Source: Symsagittifera roscoffensis | Lineage: Eukaryota > Xenacoelomorpha > Acoela > Convolutidae | NCBI RefSeq assembly: GCF_963678635.1 | Contig: NC_087063.1 | Span: 36,740,540-36,804,539, forward strand | DNA length: 64,000 nucleotides | Direction: 5' to 3' | Shown here: positions 10,842 through 24,971 of the stretch, piece after piece | Layout of the letters: each line of letters opens with the position of its first letter | How positions within the stretch are numbered: the first letter of the stretch is position 1 | The notes under the pieces: model-generated | The model's database searches: none | Told to the model about the DNA's origin: nothing | The model's input: only the letters and a program-made list of their open reading frames with translations | Translations under genes and position numbers: made by a program

Positions 10842-12847
10842 TAATCACATCTGGATGATGCCAAAAAATTAATTCAAAATATCTCATGATATCACGGTTT
10901 CAAGTGTAGCAAGAAGGCAGAAAAAAGCAATGGTTGATTTGAGAAATTGTATTAAACTGAGTCTTGCTTTCTTTGGGAGGTAGACTGGATTGAAATAAGG
11001 TAGCCATACTTCAGTAAAAAAAACTGCAACCTCAGATTTCAAACCCTGTACATCCCCTTATTTCATCCAAACTTTCGCGCTGTAAATTGGTCATAAAAGC
11101 AAAAAAAAGACCAACTTTTTTACATTATTGCGATACATGCGCAGAAAACGCAGAAATTGGAAAAATATCACACCAAGGCGATGCAGAGCTTCTCGCCACT
11201 TGCGATACAACACAAACATAGCTTGACAAACTAGCAATCAGAAACTGAGACGAAAAACAAAGCTTTTTGAAAAAGTCAAGGAAAGCTAGGAACTTTGCAT
11301 CAAAAAGCGGTTAAATAGCCGAAAATTTTATGAGCAGGCATTAATTGTGCCACAAAAAAATGCTTTCCTAACAAAGCTAGAAAACTTTGAAAAACTTTCA
11401 AATTAGCTCCACTGATGCAATATCATGCCAATAATCCGATTGAGTTTGAGCCAAAAAAAACTTTCACGAGTAAATGAAAAAAAAAAAACGAAAAAAAAGC
11501 GAATTTATACCGGACCGTAGTTGGTAATATTAAAACCAAGATTAAAATAAATCAACTATTGATTTTAAAAAAAAACGAAATTATACCGGACCGTAGTTAG
11601 TAATATTAAAACCAAGATTTTAAAAAATCAACTATCGATTATTACGGGTATATAATCTTCGAACCAATTTGAGAAAATGATTTAGTGCTTTTGTCGGACA
11701 ATTTCTTTACAACAACAAGCCCATGTTCCGATATGATGAGGTTTGCTGGTCGTGAGCACAATCATCGCATACGTAAAAATCCCGCGCATGTTAATGGACG
11801 GCGAAAAAAGTTTCAAAGAAAACTTTTAAAATTAAGTTCTTTTTAATTATGACGAGGTTTTTTCAGCAAGCGTTTCAGTTCAGAAAGAATAGATCTAAGT
11901 TAAGCCAACTGAAAAAAACTCGCTTGATATCTCCTATGAAACTTCTTTGAGTTAATCAACATCGTCAAGTTGACAGGAAATCTAAGCAATGCAATTCATA
12001 ATAACCTGAGCAATAAGTAGCCCAGGACACTAGATGAACTCTTCATCTAAATTACACCCATTTTAGTTAAAATGAAGTGAAACTGTACGTTGTGTCTGTT
12101 AGTAACTGATCAAAATTTTTTGACATAATAAAACATAATTTGACGGCGTCTCAATTTCATGAGGACATTTGACTCTGCAATTTGATGAAAATTAACACTT
12201 TTTTCTAAATCGAACAATTAAAAAAGAGGCTTATCCGAAATTTTTGTAACTGGCATATTTTGAACCCAGACACAAAAGTAGAAAAAGACAAAGATACAAA
12301 GAGTAGACCAACAAAACGCCTTTTCACATTTATTCTAAAAAGTGTATTCATACGTAACTGAAAAAAATTCAAAAAGAAAAGAATATACATAATTAAAGAT
12401 GCAAAGGATTTTCAAACACAGAGGCGAAACGGAGCTTCGCATCCTTTGCGATACATCACAAGGGTAGCATTCCAAGCTGGCAAATAGAAAATGAGACGGA
12501 AAAAAAAACATGTCAAAACAGTAGTTTACAAAACACGCGCTGAATTAATTATAAAAAACACTGATTATTTTTCACTTCTGATTTTCACATATCTACAAAA
12601 TCAGAGTTATGTTTATAATTCAATTATTGCCTTTCAAACTACACCACAAAATAAAAAGACTAAGACGATGAAATCTGAGCCGAAACCACTAACGAAAAAA
12701 AAGCAAAAAGAAAATATACAAAATCGCAAAATCCGGGTCAGTAACTTTATAGTTTACAGCAGTAAAACAACAAAAACTTCAACTACAATGGAAATTGCTT
12801 ACAGCTGAAGCAAAATCAGTGATGTGTCAACTAAGTCGACAAGAGAA

Positions 12848-12969
12848 AGTCCGGTTGGAGGGGTCTCAGTGTTAGCCGCCTCAAGGTGGGACCGGCTGCG
12901 GCAAAATGAACGACATCTCTTTTATCCACCAGGAAAAGCCTCAGCTGGAATAAAAAACAAAAAAAAAAC
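12848..12969 (+). mobile_element. Second copy of the intron SINE (5'-truncated or diverged)
   Basis: It shares GGTTGGAGGGGTCTCAGTG, CAAGGTGGGACCGGCTGCGG and CAAAATG-GACATCTC in the same order as the SINE at 9690-9875, but on the plus strand, and ends in an A-rich tail at 12950-12968. The tRNA-like head is missing or unrecognisable. Confidence 0.75.
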
Positions 12970-13227
12970 GTCAATTCAACATCCGACAATTCAATTTTCC
13001 CAGAAAAAAGTTTTCAGTTTCAACCATAATCAGCACCCGTTAAGTTATGACTAATTTGCGAGAGCTCACCTGACAAATTGCAGAGCCCGTGCAATTCGAA
13101 CCAGCAACCATATGCTTGCTGGGCACCATCACTAGCGCCAATTTTCTGTAACACTGAATGATGTTAAAATTTCGTTAATAGTTGTATATCGAAACTACTT
13201 TCGCCATTTGTTTAAGCAAAAAAAATT

Positions 13228-13402
13228 ACAAAGGCGAAGCTGCGCTTCGCAAACACTAGCGAGATTACGGCAAAAAGCAGCTCTATAAAGTGCAATAAAA
13301 AGAAGAAATAAGCCTCGAATCAGTAAAAACTCGGCTTCGTCTTGGGTTCGACCTGCAACCTAGAGAGTCTCACGCACTAACCACTCAGCCACCGAATCTT
13401 AA
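13228..13402 (-). mobile_element. tRNA-derived SINE with hairpin tail (second copy)
   Basis: Same order as 6770-6950. On the minus strand a tRNA-like head (about 13400-13333) has A-box GGTGGCTGAGTGG and B-box-like GGTCGAACCC, then a body, then the GCGAAGC hairpin (plus-strand GGCGAAGCTGCGCTTCGC at 13230-13247). Confidence 0.65.
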
Positions 13403-13804
13403 TACATCAACCCACTAGCCACATATAAATGAAATAAAATACAATATGAAATTTCCAATGCTACCGATCGTGATTATAGCTGAACTGTCATCAAACAATA
13501 AGTGCTTCAAACTCCAAAACAATTGAAGATTGAACACTTTTTTATTTCAAAACAAAATTGAGCCAGTTTGAGAATTTAGGATCAATAGGTAAATTTTCTT
13601 TTTGCGCCAGAAATTATGAAAATTTAAATTCATATTGAATTAGAAGTCGCTCAGATCTTACGCGGCATCTCCATATTTCAATACCGAAAGAAAACTTACA
13701 ACAAAAAGAATTTTCTAAATACCTGTTTCGATAGTCAAAACAAAAACAATATCAAACTTCAAATAAATATGCAGATCAAATCAAAAACCAACCATTCGCT
13801 GAAA

Positions 13805-15145
13805 TTAAAGCTCTGTTATACCGAGATGAAAGTCGACCATGTCTTCATTTGATTCTTTCGATGAGATGTTGTTTGCCTTTAAAAAATTCATTAATTCTCT
13901 TTCATGCCTCAGAAATACATCGGTGGTCAAAATATTAGTCAAGTTAGCTTTGTAGTTTTCTTTGAATATTTCTGGACGAGCAAGTTGAGTTTCAATTATC
14001 CAAAAGGCCCATATGAGCAAGAAATGTCGAGCCTTATTGTCTTCCGCTACTTTTAGGAACTCGCTCGCCAGACCGTGCAAGTAATGAATCGCTTCTTCTT
14101 GAGGCATATCGAAAGGGCAAATGGCTAAGAAAGTATAGATTGCACAAGCTGATATCTCGTCAACTTCGAGAGCTATCGATAGATCTAATTTGTAGTTGGC
14201 TCCTTTGTCATCACTAAACCAAATCCTCTGAATTGTGAAATTAGCTAAATACTTTTTCATGGTTTCCTTACAGCCTTGAATATAAAACAACAAGCTTTTG
14301 ATAACTAACAGCAGCGTTTCATGCTCCTGAAATCTGACATTTTTTACAGCCAACAGAAGACGCGGCACTTTTGCTTCCATAGTTATTTCTGAATTTATGT
14401 CAGCGATGATGGACTCGAAAAGTTTCTCTCCAACGAGGCTCGCCGGAAAGGTAAGGCAGTCGTTTGAGCTAAGAGTAAACAGCTCTCTTTGCAGTGCCAA
14501 GTTGCATTGAGAAATAGCCTTTTCTATTGCTGCCAACAGGAAAGTGAATCTGATTTTGTTTCTGTACTCAAACGTATTCAGAAACAAAACTAGAATTTTT
14601 AAAAGTGTACTTCTAATAACATTATTCACGTTTTGTGGCCTCAAAAAATTACAAATAATATTTTCTAACATTTCATCGTCAATTGCCTCAAGTTTGATTG
14701 AATCTTCAGAGCTTATTTCCTCTTGCTCGCGTACTGCAGCAATCAAAATCAACTTTTTGAAATTTTGGAAACACCAAAACTTAACTAACTCAGCAGTTTT
14801 TGGATGGTCACTTTTGTTATTAAGATACGCATTGAGGAGCTTCGCAAATTCCATCTGCAAACGAGGATTCTGCAGCAAATGAGGATAGTTCAAGAGTTCC
14901 ATTTGGAGGACCCCTAATTTGGGAAACTGCTTCATGACTGCGGCGACACATCGTAAATTCCGAATATTTTCGACTGTTTTCGAAAGGAACGAAATGAACT
15001 CGCAGACTTCATTCTCATTACATTTAGATTTAGAGGCGGATATTCGGATTATTTTGTAGCTGTCGTCTTTTTTGAACTTGACTCGAAGATTGGAGTCTAA
15101 CTTGGGAATCCAGTTCAACAATGAACAATGTGCTGATATTGTCAT
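13805..15145 (-). CDS. Hypothetical helical protein, 446 aa
   Basis: A single long exon. The first ATG (13 codons before the LDSNLRV block) is at 15143-15145, and a 3' splice acceptor (TTCTTACTTTAG) lies 7 bases upstream of it. The protein is almost all alpha-helical by composition, with repeated amphipathic 30-45-residue segments rich in Leu, Phe, Ile, Lys and Glu. This would fit an ARM/HEAT-type solenoid or an importin-like or meiosis-type scaffold. There is no signal peptide, transmembrane segment, zinc-binding pattern or catalytic motif. Length, codon use and lack of internal repeats argue for a real conserved gene and against a transposon ORF. I do not recognise the family. It is the only gene between CGRRF1 and SRP54. 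Confidence 0.75.
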   Translation of the reverse strand: MTISAHCSLLNWIPKLDSNLRVKFKKDDSYKIIRISASKSKCNENEVCEFISFLSKTVENIRNLRCVAAVMKQFPKLGVLQMELLNYPHLLQNPRLQMEFAKLLNAYLNNKSDHPKTAELVKFWCFQNFKKLILIAAVREQEEISSEDSIKLEAIDDEMLENIICNFLRPQNVNNVIRSTLLKILVLFLNTFEYRNKIRFTFLLAAIEKAISQCNLALQRELFTLSSNDCLTFPASLVGEKLFESIIADINSEITMEAKVPRLLLAVKNVRFQEHETLLLVIKSLLFYIQGCKETMKKYLANFTIQRIWFSDDKGANYKLDLSIALEVDEISACAIYTFLAICPFDMPQEEAIHYLHGLASEFLKVAEDNKARHFLLIWAFWIIETQLARPEIFKENYKANLTNILTTDVFLRHERELMNFLKANNISSKESNEDMVDFHLGITEL

Positions 15146-16980
15146 TTTCAAACTAAAGTAAGAACATTTGGTCGTTGTGCAAACAGCACAGAATTCTTCG
15201 CGCCGTACTTATATTTGCATTGAACTTTTAAATTTTTTAATAGGAGGGGAGGCTTTGCCTGAAACCAAACCTTGTAAAGTATAGTGTCTCCTGAAACCAA
15301 CCTAAGCCAGTATAGTTTAATTGACGTATGGAACTACGTTGCTTTCATTTTTGCTTACAATTGTAAAATACGACAGTGGCTTGAAAACAACATATTCGGA
15401 CATTTTTTCTCAAAACCGAGCCAACTTTTTGACTGTAGTCCGCATCACGTCTAAAAAATTTTCAAGATGATCCATCACTTGGCCTCGTACGACACGTCTC
15501 TGTGGTTTCAGAATTTCAATGAGAAAAGTACTCGAATACAAAGCTGTTCCCACTTGGCTTGAAAAACATTTTTGAAGGATGCGTCGTAATGATCAAATAC
15601 GCCCGTGTTTTCGGCAGTAGCACCAGAGGGCGAATCTGAGGATTGACGAAGTTTAAGGGAAAAAGTCGTTCACATATTTTTATCATTTCTAAATATTTTT
15701 TAAAATAATACACAGGTTTGAATATGGTACAGATTTGCACCCTAAGTCTTTTGGAAAAATAGAAAAATTTTGCTTTCAATTGCCTGGTAACAAAAATAAC
15801 GGAGGGTGCCTTTCTGAGGAAACAGATTATGCCCCTGCAACTCGTGCTTAAAGAACGCACACATATTAGGTAGGTTAACACATAGCAAGGTGTATATATC
15901 ATCTGAAAAAATGAGCTACGGTATAGCCTGAAACCGAAGAGCGATAGTCTGCGTACGAATTCGCGTTAGTCTGAAGATAGACGTCAAAGGCTAGGTCAAG
16001 CGCGCTGAAGAAGATAGACTTTGAACTTAACTCTAACTAAGCATCCGAAATAATTGAATGACTCAGTTAGACAAGCTGTTTACATAGAAAAAAAATTTTA
16101 CGTTCCGTTTTGTGGACGCTTGTATATCGAATGCGTGAAAAGCAAGCTTTGAGAAGTAAAAGAATTTTCTGCCTATGGGATTCGAATCTCCGACATACAG
16201 ATTCAGAGCCTTATACGAAGAAAGAAAATATAATTCTCGAAAATCAAATCAAATCTCACTAAATTAATATCAACAATTACTTAATTTGAAAGTAAGGGGG
16301 ATAGAAGAAAGGCATATACCATGCCTATATAATCTCTGCCTTGATCATTTAAACTAAGATTGACAGCACACAGCATTTTTATTGCAAAAAAAAAATAAAA
16401 AAAAAATACAACACACATTTTATTTCCTCTTTTCCTCAAAAAAAATTTAAAAAAATACAACACACATTTTATTTCCTCTTTTTCCTCATGTATCGTATGA
16501 AGAAAAACAAGTGTTTTAAAAAAATTGATACCACTAACAATTTTCAAGCAAACAAGAAATTCAAATATTAATCATAATAATAATTTTTAAAAATCATTTA
16601 TTATTGTTGGTTGTTAATATTTTCAAGGAGAAATCTCAATATCAAACAACCAAAACTGGATTTTTAGGTATATACTAGGAGTTTGAGTTTCTGAGCTCAA
16701 AGTCAACCTGAAGTCATATTCAAATACAAAGTCACCCTCAAACATTATTTCTCGAAAGCCACAAGGTTCTGATAATCTATATTCTGGGGTTGAACTTGCA
16801 GTCTCACCCATGCGTCAGGTAACATGCAACCACACGGTTTCAAATCAAAAAGTCGGAAAAAAAACGTTTTAAGTCTTCCTAGATATTTCACAACAAGTTT
16901 TTAGACAACTACATTTTTCTGCTGACAGATGAAACAAGCATTTTTTTCTTTACGCAAGTTACCAACTATATAATTGTCCT
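15146..16980. other. Intergenic, no gene seen
   Basis: AT-rich spacer. Two near-identical lines (ACAACACACATTTTATTTCC at about 16409 and 16459) form a short direct repeat. A B-box-like GGGATTCGAATCTC at about 16178 hints at another SINE remnant. Reading frames here have no coding character. Confidence 0.5.
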
Positions 16981-17784
16981 CAGGGGCGGATTTGGGGGGG
17001 GGGGGGGGGGGGGGGCGGACGCTTCGTCCCCCCTTTGGTACTTTATCAGCAATCCATTTTTGGCCAATCGACCCTAAATTTTTCTAAAGGCGCCTTCGGA
17101 GCCAATATATACTGTTTTTTGAGGGGGAGCGCGCGCCAAAAAACGCGATTTTTTGTCAAAATTTTTTTGTGCCCAAAAACGGCTTCTTTGACCCGTTTTT
17201 TCAAAAATTTGCCTGCGGCCAGGGGCGGACGCCCCCCCTCAGGGATTCGACCCTCTGCTGATCCAAAGGGTCCCCCCTTTGATACTTTTTCAGAAATCCA
17301 TTTTTGGCCGACCGACCCTAAATTTTTCTAAAGGCGCCTTTGGCGCCAATATATACTATTTTTTGAGGGGGAGCGCGCGCCAAAAAAAAACGCGATTTTT
17401 TTGTCAAAATTTTTCAAAAGTGCCCAAAAACAGCTTTTTTGACTGTTTTTTCAAAAATTTGCCTGCGGCGCAGAAAATTTAGCCAAAATAGGGGCAAAAC
17501 AGTGCTTTGGGAGAGCTCGAAAAATCAATTTGATCGACCTAAAAAAAAAAAGGTTGTCAAAATTTTCGAACTTTTTTTGAAAATCCGCCCCCCCCCCCCC
17601 TCGAGAAAATCTTAGATCCACCCCTGCCTGCGGCGCTGAAAACTTGACCAAAACATAGTGTTTTTAGTGCTTTAGGAGAGCTCGAAAAATCAAATTGGTC
17701 AGCTAAAAAAAGGTCGTCAGAGTTTTCGACAATTTTTTGAAAATCCGCCCCCCCCTCGAGAAAATCCTCCTAGATCCACCCCTG
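16981..17784 (+). mobile_element. hAT-type MITE with perfect 8-bp TSD
   Basis: The element begins CAGGGGCGGATTT at 16981 and ends GATCCACCCCTG at 17784, inverted termini typical of hAT. The flanks ATTGTCCT (16973-16980 and 17785-17792) are identical. It contains another full copy of itself (17220-17626). Without that copy and one TSD its length is 389 bp. The 5' end carries an unbroken run of more than 20 G and the 3' end a C-run. No coding capacity. Confidence 0.95.
17220..17626 (+). mobile_element. Nested copy of the same MITE
   Basis: A 407-bp copy starting CAGGGGCGGACG and ending GATCCACCCCTG, flanked by the exact 8-bp duplication CCTGCGGC (17212-17219 and 17627-17634). It sits in the same orientation inside the outer copy, and shares with it the whole internal order (GGCCGACCGACCCTAAATTT, AGCGCGCGCCAAAA, GAGAGCTCGAAAAATCAA). 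Confidence 0.95.
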
Positions 17785-17792
17785 ATTGTCCT

Positions 17793-20700
17793 TCAATTTG
17801 TGAACAAAAACATTTTTACAATGCAATTACATTTTTCCAACATAAACTGTTATCAATTCAGTTTCGCTCAAAATATTCAACTTCTTATTTCGATGTCCTA
17901 TACCTTGCCAATTTCGCTACACTATAAAAGCTCTCACTGCCTCCTAAATACCAGGCATCAAAAAGTGCGGAAAAACATGAGGCTAATACACCGAGGCAGT
18001 ACGTAGATACTGAAAATGAGCCCTAACATCCCTTCTAGTGAAAAAATCTGGACAGACAAAGAAACTGCATAAAATGATCTATAAGCAACTCTGAAAACTT
18101 TATGCCCCCATCACAAAATTAACGCACAGATAAAAATTACGCCCCTCAAGCGCCATATTATGAAGCGAATAAACCGATAAAACATAAGTTGAAACCATTT
18201 AAGCCAAAGAATTCTGAAAGAAAACCGGAAACAAAAACGCCGAAAAGAAAAACCAGTAAGAAATAAGTAGACTAAACACAAAAAACGTAAGTGCTTACTT
18301 GAAAAATAAACATTTGGGAATTTTGAACTAGCGCTAGATTCGTGTTTACGGTGCTCCACCATTTATCGTGGCAATTGCTTCCTAAAACATATAAGTGAAT
18401 CAACAGAATTGAATGCAACCAAAAAAACTAGGCTGGGGGCAGCCAACTGCGATTTCTTCTTTGTAAATTGAATAAGTAATAAACACTTTGTTATGTTGCT
18501 GCACTAACTTCCGCTTCAAAACTCAAAAAACAACATTTTTTTCTGAATCGTTTCGATAAAATGAACGAATTCCTGAAATTACTAGACTCTCTCGAAAAGA
18601 TCTGGTAGCAAGACAACCATATCTGAAAACTGAAAACAATGAACCTTAGCATGAATTAAGTTGAATGGATCTCCATCTTCCAACTTAAAAAGGGACGGCC
18701 AAATTAAATTCTGGAAGCATCTAACAATTCAATAACTTGGAGGAAAACAAAGAAAGCTAGATTTCTACGTTGAAGAATATTTATTACACAGAGGCGAAGC
18801 TGAGCTTCGCACCACTTTCGATACAACAATTACAGGGTTAAAACAGGATGGCGCTCACAAACTAGCAAAGAGGAGTTCGAAAGATGTTACCCTTGAAAAA
18901 AAAACGAAGGAGAACGAAAAAAAATAGAAAATTATGTAATTTTTTAAAGAGGTCCAAATGCTGCTGATTTTGAGCATAAAAAAATGGCGCCACAGTCTTA
19001 TCGCTTTCATATATCATACCGAGAGCTTGCAGGAAAAAAATAATTGGTAAATCAGCCTAAAAAAAACAAAAAAATTGAAACTAACTATTTTATATCGTCA
19101 ATGCTATTTTATAAGAGGTCAAAACTATTTTATAGAGTGGAAAAAAAATAAACAAGAACAAAAAAATTAATTTAACAAATCGAATTAGTAAAATTACAAA
19201 CTATTTTTTTCAAAAATGTCGAAAAAACGGATACTTAAAATCCTAAAGAGCTCAATAACAAGCTCTGTATTTGCAACAGAGAGGACTAGTATTTGCAACA
19301 GAGAGGACAATGAAGTCAATGAGTCCAGGAATGGGCCCTGTGACCAAACTTTTTACGGAAAAAAGTCTATTACCCTATTCCATTACCCTAGCTTATCGCA
19401 AAGTTCATTAACACATATAAATGAAAAATCATTCCACTTAGCCGACTGCTTGTTAAAGCTTCAAAATCTAACCTTATATTATATGTCTTGATGTGGAGGC
19501 TGGTAGCATCAAGCAAAGTTTTTACTTTCAAATTCAAACTATTTACGAACCAAATAAATCAAAGTTTGAGGTTCCCGACTTGGAATGATTTTTTTCTACT
19601 TCATTATCAATATCAAAAACAAAATAATGATTTGCCTATTTTTTTTTACTTATATGGTGTATAACTAGAGACAGGTCCTTTAGGAAACTTCCAAAACTTT
19701 ACCTATATGTTTATGTCTGAGACAACTGGAATTTCTATCTTTTTATTTTTAACACAGAAATGAGACCCTAAAAAGATGACACCCCACCACAGCGCTTTCC
19801 AGATTTTAGATTCAAAATTTTAAATTGAATAGTTACTTTAATTTCTTCACTGATATTCTTGTTTAACTTGATCATTTCATCTTATTCGCCCGAACGCATG
19901 TCAGTTGCTGTCAGGAATTCTTTAAGCAAGCATTAGTACTTGACATCAATCAGCCTGTTTTTGCAGAAAAAAAATACAAAAATCATCATATGTTTTACAC
20001 TAAAAGATTTGAGCAGCCAGATTTTGAAACCGGTGTCTCAACTCCTAATATAATATAACCCTGATAGCACACATCATACCGTTGCTTTTTTCAAAATTTG
20101 TGATAAAAACACTCAAAAATCAATCTTTGAATGTTAAGATAGCGAAAAAGCAAAAACAGCTGTAAGATTGAAGCATTCGCACTCCAACAGATGTACATTA
20201 CGAGGCACTTTGCACTGGATAGGTGCACAATTTTGTGTCTCTAAGTTCCTGAATTCCAGAGATAAATCTTTCAACATGTTAAAATTTTGTCTGAACAATC
20301 AAAGAAAACGAAAGAACAAAATAAAAACAAATAGAGCGTCCTTGTTGCGGAATCCGCTTACAATTCACAAAAAAAAACAGCTTTGCCTCGTTATGTGTGT
20401 TGAAAACCGTAGATGACTTCGTGGATATTTTCAGCTTTGCAAAATTTTGTCAATTTGACAAATCAGCACAGGGACTACTTAGACTTGACTCAAGTGAAAC
20501 AACTGCTAAATAATGCTGTTAAAATAGTAGCTTAAATAAAAGTCCATCCATTGGAAACCAATCCAATAAAAATAAGCAGAAACACCGCAGCCAAAAATGA
20601 TATATTCCCTGCAAATATTCGTAATAGCAAACTATATTAGAACGCATCTACTAGATTGATTTTAATCCGCTAGAAATAGCAAGCATTACAATAATGATAA

Positions 20701-22855
20701 ACTCACATAGAAGCATCACATGAATAAAGGTTTTCATCAAATTAACTCTTCCGAAGAAAGTGGACCAATAATCTGCCTTTGCAAAGATTGCGAACATTTT
20801 GGCGCTCCGGCAGTGGATGGCGCCCAGAAATCATCTGAGTGCGTGTTCACATCGCACGCGCGCTGGCTGCCATTTCCGAAGAAAGCTCTTGCAACTAAGT
20901 CATAGCGTAAGGTGCTCCAGTTAAGTGAGCTCTGGGTCAACCTAAGTGTTTAACATCCAATTTAAGCCGCTGACAATTTTGAAGCCGCTATAGTTTTGAA
21001 AAATAACTGCCCTCTACGTGAATCAAACCAGGTGTCACGATCCTTCAAACAATCTGGCTTGTGAAACACTTTATACGGGCTCGCTTGTTTAAATTTAAGA
21101 CCTGATTACATCACAAATTATCTCATCTAATATTCAATATCTATTCACAATTTCACATTCTTTCAAAGGAACTTTTACAAATGGGCAAAGCAGAGTTTCA
21201 CACTAACTGCGATTCAACAATAGGTTCTACATCTTCAGGGTAAACGTTTACTGTAAAAACAGCAACATAAATTTCACATTTTCACGCAATCAAAGACTTC
21301 AAAAATTACGTAAGATCTAGGCATTTTCTACCCCTTATGATTAATCTGAGGTCACTTGGCAAATTCAACTCTGGCAAAAAAAATTGTTAAGAAGAAAACT
21401 TTTGGAGGTATTTATTGTAGGCGGTATTGCTCGGAACGCAATTACTTCGGAACTACGTAGCTAACAGACAGTTGGAAAAGAGTCGATGAACGCAAGGCAA
21501 CAAGAAAAAACTGACCTAATTTTTTCAAAAAAAATGAACTTTCGAGCTTCAAAGTAAAAACTATAAGGCCTTAATGCTCTTTGAATTTCCAGAAAAAACT
21601 TGTGATTGATAATTTTTTTTGTAAAATTAACCCAATTTGAGAAAACTGGATCAATAGGTAAGAATTTTGTTTCGCAGGGAAATCTGACAATTTTTGTAGC
21701 CTTTACACTTTCGCTGTTCGATTAAGTAGTCTGCCTTCCTTTTAAGAAAGGAAATGAACTGAAAGTTGAAAGAAATCAAAAGTAAAACCGCGAAAAATCA
21801 AATTAGCATAAGTCAGCCTAGAAAAAAAAACAAGGAAAACTCACGACTTATAGAAGAGTCTGATTTACGTTCAACGACTCTTAAAATCATGCCCTTTGAA
21901 AAAAATTATGATTGACAATATTTTGATAAAATAACTCATTTTGAGAAAACCGGATCAATAACTAAAGTTTTGAGTCCGCTGGAAAATTTATACGTAAAAA
22001 TCCATTAGAAGGCGTACACAACTTTTCGCATCATTTCCACGTTCGTATTGAGAGAGCGCAATTTAAGAACTTAACTCAAAAGTGCATATATACCTAAGTG
22101 CATTCATAAATGCATTAATATGTTTTAATGCAGATCTGTAGTTATTAGAGGATTTTAAGACGTTTTCCCGAGAAAAAAAAACCAACAAAAATCAGCAAGG
22201 GGTATCTATGAGTCTTCACTATGTTCAGTGACTCTTGAGTAAAAAGTCGAAAATGATTGGCTAATTTTGTGCAGTAGCAACCAAGCCGACAAACAAAGCA
22301 CGATTAAAAATTTCTGTCACAAGGCTATTTATTGAAAAAAAGTTCCTGACTGTATCAAACCCCGGACCTTTCTACCAGCTGCCGAGTGCGGATTAACACC
22401 TTTAGTTTCATTAACATAAACTGGTGTGTCAAATGGTTCTAGTGACTTTGTTAAACTATTGGTCAACCAGAAAAATTCAATATTCCGATTTGATAACACT
22501 TGCGCAAGCGTACTTTTTTTCTTCTAAAATCTAACTCATACCGGCTCCTCGTGTAATGCTGTGAACTAGCATTAAAAACAGATAAGTTAAATATCAATTT
22601 TATACATTAGATATGCTGCAACTTCCCCATAAATTCACGCTTCATATAACCTACAGAATTTGAAATACTAATTAGGAAAAAGAAATCAACCCAATAAAAT
22701 TACGACGCCGTAGTTGCGTTTGTTTCTTGACAGGAAATTATTGCTCAGACTACTAAGAATTATAATTTCTGTCACCAAATGTAAAAAAAAGTTCTGAACA
22801 ATATATGAGTTCTCGTCAGAAATTGCGACATAATTACACTAGATCAAAAAAGTTT
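17793..22855. other. Intergenic repeats, no gene supported
   Basis: About 5 kb without a credible gene. Hairpin-tail repeats occur at 18787-18830 (AGGCGAAGCTGAGCTTCGC) and, degenerate, at 21183-21225. Another repeat is a 23-bp direct duplication at 19264-19308 (TATTTGCAACAGAGAGGAC). A lone satellite-type monomer resembling the 5.5-6.4 kb array is at about 20000-20070. Weak tRNA-like stretches at about 21010-21060 and 22355-22405 may be SINE remnants. Open frames are short and of low complexity. Confidence 0.55.

Positions 22856-24971
<2,116 letters not shown>

Larger units (their letters stand above)
10842..13804. other. Intergenic region with interspersed repeats
   Basis: No gene supported. 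It holds hairpin-tail repeats at about 11170-11225 and 12417-12470, two roughly 75-bp tandem units at 11500-11645 (each with TTATACCGGACCGTAGTT), a second SINE copy at 12848-12969, and a SINE with tRNA-like head at 13228-13402. The open frame at 12491-12808 is low-complexity Lys/Thr/Asn sequence and I do not accept it as a gene. Confidence 0.6.

Noticed and set aside
12491..12808. 105-codon Lys-rich frame
   Set aside because: Low-complexity A-rich sequence between repeats; no domain or splice context.
17035..17482. Two overlapping frames sharing a repeated peptide
   Set aside because: They are translations of the outer and nested MITE copies, which have no coding function.
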